Shown piece by piece: positions 10,376 through 19,833 of a DNA stretch of 64,000 nucleotides. The notes below the pieces were generated by a model. The model did no database searches. It saw nothing but the letters and a program-made list of their open reading frames with translations, and was not told the DNA's origin. The stretch is from Viola odorata. Its lineage: Eukaryota; Streptophyta; Magnoliopsida; Malpighiales; Violaceae. The stretch spans positions 31,643,523 through 31,707,522 of the forward strand of contig OY829543.1 of NCBI GenBank assembly GCA_963691705.1, in the 5' to 3' direction. The stretch's first letter is position 1. Each line of letters starts with the position of its first letter. The position numbers were made by a program, and so were the translations under genes.

Positions 10376-10511
10376 TTCAGCACCAACCTAGGGCCTACGA
10401 GCACTACCCTCGCCCAGGCCAAAATTCACCAAATCACCCACTCCCAAGTAAGTCTACACTTATATTCCGCAATTTCAACCATCGCTGACACGGGACTAAC
10501 TATCTTTACTG

Positions 10512-10570
10512 CTCATCAAAAATCTCGGTTACACCTCATTTTTTTGATGAGACAGTAAAGAGGGGGCAAC
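10512..10570 (+). promoter_or_regulatory. Stem-loop plus polypurine tract (Tat-1)
   Basis: The arms CTCATCAAAAA (10512-10522) and TTTTTTGATGAG (10540-10551) enclose a 17-base loop and abut the purine-rich ACAGTAAAGAGGGGGCAAC that ends at the LTR. The polypurine tract primes plus-strand DNA synthesis in LTR elements. Tat-2 has a stem at the same place with compensating changes (49642-49662). A structural role of the stem is inferred. Confidence 0.65.
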
Positions 10571-11085
10571 TGTTGCTACCCGATTTTTGATTTTTCACTA
10601 AAGCTTTTTCGCATTTTTATCATCAATTTTTTGAAAATCATACTTGCATTTATTTTCCTCCAACTGATGTTTATTTTTGCGCCATGTGTCATTTAAATTT
10701 TATTTCATAGTTTTTTCGTATTTTTATCGCTTTTCCTGTTCGAACTCGTATCGATTCCGAGTAGAATTCTCAAAACCAAGGGTCGAACAATGTCGCTCAT
10801 TAGCTACTTATGTTTTATTATTTCTAGCTCGCGCTATCCCATTGCTTTTCGTTCAAATTTTTATTTTAGCATTTTTTCTGTTCGAACTTTTGTCACTTAT
10901 AAGCGAATTTTTTATCGAGCGGTACAACGAACTTTTTATCGCTTCCTGTATGCTAAATATGTTATTTTATTTTATTATACATTTTAACTTTTTTAGTTCG
11001 AGTTTATATTCATTTTTAGGCAAAATTGCTCGTACCGTCAGCTTGAATTGAATAATTAAATAATAAATCAAGCTCTTCATCTCCA

Positions 11086-11128
11086 CCATTGATCTAGTTG
11101 ACTTTGAAAGTCAAACAAGATCAAGTGG
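11086..11128 (+). promoter_or_regulatory. U3 dyad of the Tat-1 LTR
   Basis: An imperfect inverted repeat pairs CCATTGATCTAGTTGACTTT (11086-11105) with the complement of 11107-11128. The dyad in the Tat-2 LTRs (32204-32251, 50368-50415) has related sequence (TTGATCTGGT arms, AAGTCAA) and nearly the same distance to the TATA box. It is probably a U3 control element, which is inference from position and conservation. Confidence 0.5.
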
Positions 11129-11343
11129 CTGTGGTAATTACCACATAGGCATGCATCTTCTCCATTTGGTTCATGCACGAACCCAGGAAACAAGCTTTCC
11201 TCATCTCTTCGCAATCAAATCTTGCCTCGATCGTCGTCCCTACGCAACCAGCAGCCTCGAGCCTCGCCAACAATCCTCAGCCACACAACCGTTCCCACTA
11301 CTGCTCGTCGACACGTCACCCTCGATCAACTGACTTACTCGCC

Positions 11344-11351
11344 TATAAATA
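11344..11351 (+). promoter_or_regulatory. TATA box in the Tat-1 3' LTR
   Basis: TATAAATA in the context GAGCC/GCC-TATAAATACC is also found at 32470 and 50634 in the two Tat-2 LTRs. Its conserved distance from the upstream dyad supports it as the LTR promoter. Confidence 0.65.
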
Positions 11352-12687
11352 CCAAGCTCGAGCGATTGGTTGGGGGGTGGATAGAGGAGCCAAGTGAAGA
11401 GCTCATAAACTCTATCCTCCGCTAGTTTATTTTGTTATGTTTTATCTTTTTCTTGCCGGAGTTGCAGGTCCGTTGCACCGTCATTGCTCGGACTGCTGCT
11501 ACTCTGGCTGCTACTGCTCGGCTGCTTCCGCCGGAGCTACCGTTGTTCTGCTGCCGACGCTGCTCCGTTGTTGCCTGTTCGTCACCGTGCTCCATCGCCG
11601 CTGCACTTGCTGTCTCGCCCGAGTAAGACGAGTGTTGGTTTCACCGCTGCCTTACCTCACCGCTGCCGCTCCACTGTGCTGTTGTTCGCCACGAAGATGA
11701 CCGTCGTTGCTGCCGCCGCTGTGCTTCTGTTCGCCGTGGAGCTGCAGCTGCCCTCCGTTGCTGTGCTCCGCTGAACTGCTGTTCTTGGTTGACGAAGAAA
11801 GGAAGAAGACGACATTGAAGGAGAAGAAGAAAGATGGGTTGGGCCTTTTAATTTTCAGCTTTGGTTAATCATGGGCCTGGCCTGACCCATCTGTGGGGTT
11901 GGTCTTGGGCCCAGCTAATGGGCCCAATTTCTAGGCCTAGTGGGCATAGTCCATTCTTTCAGTCCATTTAGTTTTCGTGCCGATTTTTTCCTATGCGTGT
12001 ACTGTTTATTTATTTTCGTATGCTTGCATGTTTAATTATTAATTCCGTATGCTCTTACATCTTTAATTTTTTCTGCTTGCGTGTAATCGTCAAGAATAAT
12101 TATTTCACTTGCGTGCCTACAATAATTTTGATGCCGATTATTTGAATACTCGTACTATTTAACTAATTATCTTTGCATACTTTTGAATATTTAAATTATT
12201 CCGCTCGCATTTAATCACTAAATTAATTATTTCACTCGTGATAAGTCATTAAATATTTATCTATTTTCCAACTATCATTTTCCCGAACTAACGATCTCGA
12301 CTTTGTAGGGTAAAACAACCGATACCCTTCACAAGCAAGCATTTCTCACCCTTTTATTTGTTCCACTCTTTTTTGCATATACGCTCGTATGCATGACTAT
12401 TTAAAATTATTAAAATTTAATTTATCTGTTGGGCATGATCACTTAAATTAGGACTTTTATTTTTAAACATGATAAAACACCTCTTTCTCCAGTAACCTTT
12501 TTAGGATGTGACTCGGGTGACTAACACCTTTTCGAGTCCATAATACGACCTCGAACCACTGTTCTCGTGTTTAGACCCATCTTGCCTTAGCATTTTATCT
12601 TTTATGCCATGACATTAGGTTCCCTAAACCTAGAAACAAAATAGGGTGGCGACTTCATTTGCATTATGTGAGATGAGTCCGATTTCA

Positions 12688-12966
12688 TCTCACATCCCAA
12701 TCGGTCTTGTATTTAGGTCAGGGCTCGTGGAAGTCTTCATATGTCCAAGATGGCTCAGATGTCACTCTCGTCGCGCCTTGCGCGACAATAAGTAACCTCA
12801 CGAGTCTTGGAGTATTCTCTCGTAGTACAACATCCTCGATAAGGTTCTCATGCTCAAGCTCCTTGTAAATGAGTGAGGATAGCTTCGCTTGCAGCTTCTT
12901 GGATCTCGCGCGGGTCATAGACCCGATGGGTGGCAAGGGCATGGCTGGTGCGTACGTATGCGACAA
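12688..12966 (-). pseudogene. Chr-B pol C-terminal tail
   Basis: Reading leftward, the frame carries a proline-rich segment and PIGSMTRARSKKLQAKLSSL. The basic MTRARAK motif is typical of the extreme C-terminus of plant Ty3/gypsy polyproteins after the integrase. It is in a different frame from the integrase just upstream (12997-13809), so at least one frameshift or stop separates them. The right-hand copy at 19429-19833 matches it. Sequence ends abruptly at the Tat-1 LTR junction, and no 3' LTR remains. Confidence 0.7.
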
Positions 12967-12996
12967 ATTAGGGTTTCCATGCCCGTGCGCGTGCGC

Positions 12997-14577
12997 CTAC
13001 GATGCGCTAGGGTTTCCATTGTGCGGGCTCACTGCGCTGTTAAGGTCTAGGTCCACATCATCCCCTCCCCCTTCGAAAGAATTCTCCCTCAAATTTGCTC
13101 CAACGACAACATAATCACGATCATTACCTACATCAAATAACATTAAGTCAGAAATGTTAAATGTAGCACTCACGGTTCCATACTCACTTAGCAAGTCGAG
13201 CTTGTAAGGGTTGTTGTTGATCTTCTTAATGATCTGAAAAGGATTGTCGCCTCTCGCGGCCAGCTTTCCACGACGTTGGGCTGGAAACCTCTCACGGCGT
13301 AAGTGCAACCATACCCAATCACCAACGTTGAAGGAAACAATCCTCCTTCCAACGTTCTTCTTGTGCGCCAACTTCTCATTCATTCGCTCTATGTTGTGCT
13401 TGGCTTTCTCATGCAATTTCTTCACCAAATCTGCCTTCTTTGCACCATCTAAGCTAGAAATATCACTTAAAGGAAAAGGGGTCAAATCCAAAGGTGTCAT
13501 AGGATTAAAGTCGTACACAAGTTCAAAAGGTGAATAATGTGTAGTTGAATGAATAAAATGATTGTAAGCAAATTCAATAAACGGTAAACACTCTACCCAT
13601 GTGGACACATGCTTACGAACCAATATGTGCAACAACGAACCTAGGGTTCGATTCACCACCTCTGTTTTGCCATCGGTTTGGGGATGACAAGATGTCGAAT
13701 AGAGCAACTTTGTACCAAGTTTCTTCCACAAAATGCGCCAAAAAAGGCTAAGGAACTTGTTATCCCTACCATTGACAATAGACAAAGGTACACCATGCAA
13801 TCGTACCACTTATTTAAAGAACAAGTCAGCAATATAAGTCGCATCATGAGTAGTAGCACACGAAATAAAATGTGCCATCTTAGAAAATCTATCCACAACG
13901 ACACAAATACTATCCTTCCCTTGCCTAGACTTAGGCAAATCCACAACAAAATCCATGGACAAGTCGGTCCAAGGGTGAGAAGGATTTGGTAGAGGCATAT
14001 ACTTACCATGGTTAGCAATCTTTGACTTGGCCTTGCGGCACACTAGACAACACGCAACGATGCGGACCACATCGCACTTCATGTGCGGCCAATAGAAGTG
14101 TTCCTTAAGGACCTCTAGGGTTTTAGTCACACCAAAGTGACCGATCAATCCACCACTATGCGACTCATGAACAAATAAATCAAGCAAAGAACATTGAGGA
14201 ACGCATAAGCGCTTGCACTTAAATAAATTCCCATCATGCCTATAAAATTTAGACTCACTCCTAGTCATGCAAGTACTATATATCTCACCAAAATCAGCAT
14301 CATTAGAGTAAAGTCCAATTATATGTGAAAATCTAAGCAATTTGGCACTAAGAGAAGTTAGAAGTGCGTACCTTCTAGATAGTGCATTGATCACTATATT
14401 TTTCTTACCTTGCTTGTATTGGATGTGATATGAAAAGGACTCTATGAACTCCATCCAAGTAGCATGAAGCTTGTTCAATTTTCCTTGGCCCTTGAGGTAC
14501 TTCAAACTTAGGTGATCAGTGTGCACAATGAACTCCTTAGGCATCAAGTAATGTTGCCACACCTCTAAAGCCCTCAC
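12997..14577 (-). pseudogene. Chr-B RNase H end and integrase
   Basis: Two abutting frames make up this part. 14577-13810 holds the end of RNase H ([10 protein letters not shown]) and the integrase zinc-binding module ([12 protein letters not shown], then CxxC in CLVCRKAK). It also carries the first catalytic Asp (SMDFVVDLP). 13809-12997 holds the rest of the catalytic core and the C-terminal domain (NVGDWVWLHLRRERFP, VSATFNISDL). The third catalytic residue (GKTEVVNRTL) is present. The second is not: the usual SDRD-type motif reads NGRD, which removes the conserved Asp. The stop between the two frames and this substitution indicate an inactive integrase. Confidence 0.85.
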
Positions 14578-14616
14578 AAGCGCATATAATTCCTTATCAT
14601 ACGTAGGATACCTTAA

Positions 14617-14817
14617 TTACGCATCTTTCAACTTCTCGCTAAAGTAGGATATTAATCTCTTCTCTTGCATAAGAACCGCCGCAGTGCCAAGCCCACTCGC
14701 ATCACACTCAACCTCAAACACCTTGTCAAAGTCCGGTAAGGCTAAAACGGGCGCCAAACAAAGCCGATCCTTAAGAGTTTGGAATGCTTCTTCTTGTGGC
14801 TGCTCCCACTTGAACAC
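14617..14817 (-). pseudogene. Chr-B RNase H N-terminal part
   Basis: The frame reads FKWEQPQEEAFQTLKDRL, the RT connection, then FEVECDASGLGTAAVLMQ, the start of the Ty3-type RNase H with the first catalytic Asp in CDASG. It ends at a stop at 14617 and resumes at 14577, so RNase H is split by a nonsense codon. It lies between RT and integrase in the usual gypsy order. Confidence 0.8.
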
Positions 14818-14897
14818 GACGTTCTTCTTAGTTCATAGAGTCGCATTCAACGAAATCGTAATGGTGCTGAAATCCTTGACAAAACGCCTATAAAAGC

Positions 14898-15404
14898 CTA
14901 TAAAAGCCTATAAAAGCTTGCTAAGCCGTGAAACGAACATACATTACTCGCATTTTTAGGAGTAGGCCACTCCTTGATCACCTTTATCTTTTCTTCATCC
15001 ACCTTCACGCCTTCTACACTAATAATAAAACCAAGAAAAGAAACTTTCTCCAAAGCAAAAGAGCACTTGATTAGCTTTACATATAATTTTTTATCACGTA
15101 GTGTAAGAAAGACATCCCTAAGGTGCGAAACATGCTCACTCATTGATTTGCTATAAATAAGTATATCATCGAAATACACCACAATAAATTTACCAATAAA
15201 GTGCCTAAGAACATGATTCATCAACCTCATAAACATACTAGGTGCGTTAGTTAACCCAAATGGCATGACTATACATTCATATAAACCATACTTAGTATTA
15301 AAAGCCGTTTTCCACTCATCTCCCTCTTTCATACAAATTTTACGATAGCCACTCATTAAATCAATTTCAGAGAACACTTGATTACCACTTAATTCATCCA
15401 ACAT
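14898..15404 (-). pseudogene. Chr-B reverse transcriptase core
   Basis: The motifs are [13 protein letters not shown], the [13 protein letters not shown] finger-palm motif, the catalytic YFDDILIYS, and the thumb segment [20 protein letters not shown]. The YFDD box carries two of the three catalytic aspartates; the third is in FSEIDL. The segment is about 168 codons long and lacks flanking parts that lie in other frames, so the polyprotein is broken although this core looks well kept. Confidence 0.9.
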
Positions 15405-15414
15405 ATCATCTAAC

Positions 15415-16086
15415 CTAGGGATAGGGTGGCGATACTTTACCGTTATTTTGTTGACCGCTCAGCATACGCCAAGTGTCGTCCTTCTTGGGCACTAAGATCA
15501 CGGGCACCGCGCATGGAGATAGACTCTCCCTAACGTAGCCTCGGGTAAGCAATTCGTCCACTTGCCTTTGTAGCTCCTTCGTTTCCTCGAGATTACTCCT
15601 ATAGGCCGAAGAGTTTGGAATAGTTGAACCGGGCATGAAATCTATTTGATGCTCAATACCACGAATGGGTGGCAAACCGGGTGGCATCTCATTGGGCAAC
15701 AAGTCTTTGAATTCCTGCAAAAGAGACGCAATTTCAACATGCAAAGAGTTAAAAGGGTTAGGGTTAGAAGCGCTTAGACACAAATGTTTAACGGGTAGGA
15801 AAATCAAAGGACGACCTTTGCTCAAATTATTCTTGTGCATACAAAGCACTTGCCTCACTTCTCTCCCTTTGGCGTATACACTCAATTTCTTTTTATTTTC
15901 CTTACCTTTCACAATGGCAATTTTAGCATGCTCACTCTTTTCATGCGTGTTATTTTTCTCACAGTCGCTCTTCCCATGCTCACTCTTTTCATGGGAGCTG
16001 TTTTTCTCTCTTTCACTCTTCCCATGCTCATTTTTTTCATGGGAGCTATTTTTCTCACCTTTCCTCTCTCTTTTTTGTACACTCAA
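15415..16086 (-). pseudogene. Chr-B protease-RT linker and RT N-terminus
   Basis: The N-terminal half is a lysine/glutamate-rich repeat (HEKSEHGKS-type units at about 15900-16070). The second half holds the RT entry region: LPNEMPPGLPPIRGIEHQIDFMPG, then ELQRQVDELLTRGYVRESLSPCAVPVILVPKKD. The end is shifted relative to the RT core at 15404. The Glu/Lys repeat probably grew by slippage of a 30-base unit. Confidence 0.8.
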
Positions 16087-16335
16087 CCTTCATTTTTCTT
16101 TCTCTATTTTTTTTAAATTTCGAACTTGGCATATGAATTTTGTAGCCACAATTGACCTTCAAGGACTTAAGTTGGTGTCAAAGGAGCAAGCGTAAATTTC
16201 CTCCTATCCTTCACAAGCTTGTAGCGACTACTCCTTCCTTCGTGATTGGCCTCTCTATCAAATTGGCATAGTCGCCCAAGCAATATGTGACTCGATTGCA
16301 TCGGCACCACATCACAAAGTATCTCATCATGATAT

Positions 16336-16868
16336 TTACAAATGGAGAAATTGACCAAAACTTGCTTTGTTACCTTCAATTGGCTTTCGTCGGTCATCCA
16401 TTACAATAGGTAGGGTTTCAGATATTTTTGGGTAGGTAACCCTAATTTGTGAACCAATAGAGTGCTCACACAGTTTGTACAACTCCCGTTGTCTATAATC
16501 ATCGAACACATCTTCTTGGCAACTAAGCATCGCGTATGAAATAAGTTTTCTCTTTGTTCTGCTTCGCACACCTCAAGCTTTATTTGGGCGCTTAGGTTGC
16601 GCCTAATGACTAGCGCATGGGGATGCTCAGCTTCTTGTATATCATCTTCATCCGAACCATCTCCTTCCCTTTCTTCCTTCGCATTATCGGGCTCGTCGAC
16701 TTCGTGATCTTCATCTGAGCCCAGGTCACCGTTTTCCTTAATAAGTAAGACGCGCTTATTAGGGCACTCGGCTTGCCTATGTCCTCTCCCGGCACACTTG
16801 AAATACGCAACGTCTTTTGTTGCGATTTTACTTTGAGTCGAGGAAGGATTATTGTTATTGTTGTTCAT
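16336..16868 (-). pseudogene. Chr-B gag zinc knuckle and protease
   Basis: The frame has a CCHC-like knuckle whose first Cys is Tyr (YFKCAGRGHRQAECPN), an acidic linker, and the retropepsin active-site region CSMIIDNGSCTNCVS, where DNGS stands for the usual D(S/T)G. Asn/Ser versions at this place occur in related plant elements. The overlapping frame to 16336 continues the protease flap region. Loss of the first knuckle cysteine would weaken RNA binding. Confidence 0.75.
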
Positions 16869-17036
16869 CTTTAGAGGGGCACTTGAACCGCTCGCACCCT
16901 TGGTGCCATAATTCTAGGGTAGCACCCTAGGTGTTGTGCTCACACCCTTGGCCTCTTTCGTTCAAGGCGTCTTCTTCCATGGTATGACTCTTATACTATT
17001 CACAGTCTAACTAGTATAAGAACTCCGTGATTTCCT

Positions 17037-17645
17037 TTATTTTTCTATTTTGATAGCCATGTGTAGCATGTCCTCCAATGTGTTGTAATGCGTTAGTTCC
17101 AACGCATTGGCTATCTCTCTATTCAAGCCACTTAGCAATCTCGCCATTGTTGCCTCCACGTCTTCCACAACTTGCACTCTAGCTAGCGCTATTTTCATCT
17201 TATTGAAATAATCCCATACGCTCTTACTTTCTTGTTTCAAGGTTTGTAGCCTTTGGTTTAGGTCACATTGGAAATAAGTAGGGATAAACCTCCTCTTCAT
17301 AAGGGCTTTCATCTCCTCCCAAGTCCTAATTGGACCGGTACCAACCCTATCTCTTGTTTGGTTCAATGAATCCCACCAATGCACGGCGTATCCACTAAAC
17401 TCAAAGACTACTAACCTCACTTTCTTGTCTTCTGAATAATTATGACAAAGAAAGATCGAGTTGACCTTCCTTTCCCACGCCAAGTAGGCATCCAAATCAT
17501 CTTTGCCCTCAAACGGCAAAATTTTCATCTTAATACTTCCGAGGTTAGAATCAAGTCTCTCTTCTTGCCTGACTCCTATCGTTAAATCTGCCCCTTCGCT
17601 CATAGGCATAGTCCTCATCATCATCTTCGTCAATCCATCGTGCAT
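17037..17645 (-). pseudogene. Chr-B gag capsid domain
   Basis: The frame contains the Retrotrans_gag family signature: LPFEGKDDLDAYLAWERKV, YAVHWWDSL, then TWEEMKALMKRRFIP and the C-terminal LSGLNREIANALELTHYN. This composition is typical of chromovirus gag, with the CRM group the best match from memory. The N-terminal part lies in another frame at 17785-18024 (ETILERLADIDARLQ), so gag is interrupted between 17646 and 17784. Confidence 0.85.
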
Positions 17646-17784
17646 AGTGCGCTTGGTGTTCGTAGGCTAGGCGATCGTGCGCTGCTGGGCGCTCGTGCTG
17701 CGGCGCACGCCTAGGGATTGCCTCACGCCTTGGAAGTCCTTCATCCTCCTCACTATCACTCGCAATCAGACCATCAACAAGGGG

Positions 17785-18024
17785 CTATTTTTGGTCCACT
17801 CTCGGTACCCTGGATGTGTGAGAGCTATTTGCAACATTGTGAGTTGCTGCAAAGTTCGCAATAGGCACTCCTACGCGTGGCTCATACACCTTGAGCGAGA
17901 CAACTTGTAGACGTGCATCTATATCCGCTAGACGTTCGAGAATGGTTTCTCGGATCTTTGCTCCTTTGGGTCTGTCCACTTCGTTGGACCAATGGTTAGA
18001 CATCCTGTAAATCCTGAAATACAC
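17785..18024 (-). pseudogene. Chr-B gag N-terminal segment
   Basis: The frame begins MSNHWSNEVD after a short lead-in and has a helical ETILERLADIDARLQVVSL segment, the type of coiled N-terminus that precedes the capsid domain in this group. It is about 770 bases downstream of the PBS on the minus strand. The frame ends at 17785 before the capsid frame begins. Confidence 0.55.
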
Positions 18025-18790
18025 AACACTAGCAAACGACGTAAAATTGCACTAAACCTAGCACTCCCTCATGTGTTTAATCTCGTGTTTATATCTCTAT
18101 TAAACTCACAAAAATCACTCACTAACTATGTCCTGCAAGTTGTTCAAGCGCAAATGTTAGTGACTCAAGAGTTTTAAAGAAAGCTTCCATAGAAGACCAC
18201 AAAGACAACTTAGCTTCGAATGAAATTTTGGAGGCTTAATACTTGGTTAATCGCAAGAGCAATCAACTAAACAAATGTTAGGCAGGAGTAGAAGATAATT
18301 GTAGGAATCAAGGAAAGCTCAAATAGACACGAAATATTCAAGTAATTCGCAAGGTGTGAATGTGTGCGCTTAGGTGTGATTTCGTATCTAGGTTCCTTCC
18401 GAGCCAATTTTCAATTATTAACACTAAATCGAGTAATTCTTTTTGCTTTGCAATGGTAATTGATTGAAGCATTTTGTATTTTGATTTTGTTTTATTTTAT
18501 TTTTTTAACTAAATAAATAACAAAATAACTACGACTCTTTTTGGTATTTTTGTGACGCTTGTTAGATAGAAAATAAACCTAGTTAATGACACAACAAATC
18601 GCACGGCAATTTGCTTTAAGACGCACACAAAAACGCAAATAATGATCTAGAAACTCTAGATCGACTTGGCACAAACAACTAACACAAGCACGTAAGGAGA
18701 TTGGGTTTAGAACGGAGTAGAAGAAGACCCAATCTCAATAAAGAAAACTTTAAAAACGTAAAGGATAACTTACCAAACTTGAACGCCTTG
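18025..18790 (-). other. Chr-B leader between PBS and gag
   Basis: This AT-rich untranslated stretch has no supported frame. It is the leader of the minus-strand element between its PBS at 18791-18805 and gag. No repeat or hairpin stands out. Confidence 0.5.
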
Positions 18791-18805
18791 AGCTCCGCTA
18801 CCAAT
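18791..18805 (-). other. PBS-like site of Chr-B
   Basis: On the minus strand, ATTGGTAGCGGAGCT follows the LTR terminus (GTATCA). It resembles the initiator tRNA-Met PBS of chromoviruses (TGGTATCAGAGC) with several differences. The position directly after the LTR is the stronger argument. Confidence 0.5.
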
Positions 18806-19318
18806 TGATACGATCCTAGTTGCCTAGAATGCGCCTTCGATTGTTTGATCTAGTTCAAGCTTGGATTTCGAACGCAAGATGAGATAAGCTCAACTTGAAG
18901 AGCTTAGACCACTTAGTAACCTATGCTAAGCAACCTAATCGATAAAAGTGAGGGTTCTTGATCGAGTTCTAGATCTATATTCAACCTGTGAATATCAACC
19001 TTGGGGAAACGACACAAGTGTTTGAAATTTTGAGTTTTACTTGAAAACCAACCGAGCATTCGGACTCAATTGATGCCAAGGTTCACGCATGAACGGTTTG
19101 GAGAAACATCTCGCAAGACATAGTCTTAAAATTATTGAAGTCGGGGTAAAAAAACATTACAATGAGCCAAGCAGCTCCTTAAGTAGGCATAACCTAAACC
19201 TAGTCGAAATAGAATTAGGAATTCTATTTGAGTAATTATTCTAATTATCATCCAAACTAATTAAACAATTAAAATAAAAGTTTCCTAAGAAATAAAACAT
19301 GGAAATGCACTGTCAACA
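18806..19318 (-). repeat. Shared LTR between Chr-A tail and Chr-B
   Basis: On the minus strand the block begins TGTTGACAGTGC (19318) and ends GATCGTATCA (18806), giving TG...CA termini and 513 bases. It is followed by the PBS-like site of Chr-B and preceded by the pol tail of Chr-A. There is no second copy in the window for comparison, so the ends are inferred from these signals. Confidence 0.6.
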
Positions 19319-19428
19319 TGCGTTTTGGCTCGAACCCTTCAAGTTGCACCGCCTATGCGCCTAGCTTGCGTGTCACAAGGTCGACTCGAGCCATCTTCCA
19401 AATCCCTCGTGCGATTGGCATGAAACCT
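19319..19428 (-). other. Spacer between Chr-A pol tail and LTR
   Basis: About 110 bases that would be the untranslated end and polypurine tract of Chr-A. No strong purine run is visible. No gene is seen. Confidence 0.4.
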
Positions 19429-19833
19429 TCTCACATCCCAATCGGTCTTGTCTTTAGGTTAGGGCTCGTGGAAGTCTTCATATGTCTAAGATGGCTCAGA
19501 CGTCACTCTCGCCGCGCCTTGTGCGGCAATGAGTAGCATCACGAGTCTTGGAGTCTTCTCTCATAGGATAGCATCCTCGGTGAGGTTCTCACGCTCAAGC
19601 TCCTTGTAAATGAGTGAGGATAGCTTCACTTGCAGCTTCTTGGCTCTCACACGGGTCATAGGCCCGATGGGTGGCAAGGGCATGGCTGGCGCGTGCGTAT
19701 GCGGTAAATTAGGGTTTCTGTGCGCGCGCCTACACCTGCGATGCGCTAAGGTTTCCGTTGTGTGGGATCGCTGCGCTGCTAAGGTCCGGGTCTGCATCCG
19801 TGAGTGAGTGAACGGAATGACATGGCCCATCAA
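19429..19833 (-). pseudogene. Chr-A pol C-terminal fragment
   Basis: The sequence duplicates 12688-13050. The minus frame 19833-19561 contains HAPAMPLPPIGPMTRVRAKKLQVKLSSLIYKELERENLTED, the same C-terminal tail as Chr-B. Upstream (higher coordinates) the element is cut off at about 19833, with no integrase. The two copies are neighbours in one orientation with one LTR between them, as expected for recombination between tandem or nested copies. Confidence 0.75.

Larger units (their letters stand above)
10571..12697 (+). repeat. Tat-1 3' LTR, truncated at its 3' end
   Basis: The LTR begins TGTTGCTACCCG right after the polypurine tract, and its last 178 bases match the 5' LTR end at 335-512. 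The final 50 bases are missing, replaced by chromovirus sequence at a TCTCACATCC microhomology. It contains a TATA box (11344-11351), an upstream dyad (11086-11128), and a GC-rich CTG/CCG-rich stretch (11480-11780) that yields meaningless Cys/Ala-rich frames. The rest is AT-rich with no gene. Confidence 0.85.

Noticed and set aside
11432..11774. Three overlapping Cys/Ala/Leu-rich frames that could be small secreted proteins
   Set aside because: All three frames are open because of trinucleotide-like GC-rich sequence in an LTR. No consistent start context and no conserved copy in the other LTR.
12688..19833. The direct repeats 12688-13050 and 19429-19833 as a pair of LTRs
   Set aside because: They encode the MTRARAKKLQ tail of pol on the minus strand and lack TG...CA ends, PBS and polypurine tract at the proper places. 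They are two copies of coding sequence.
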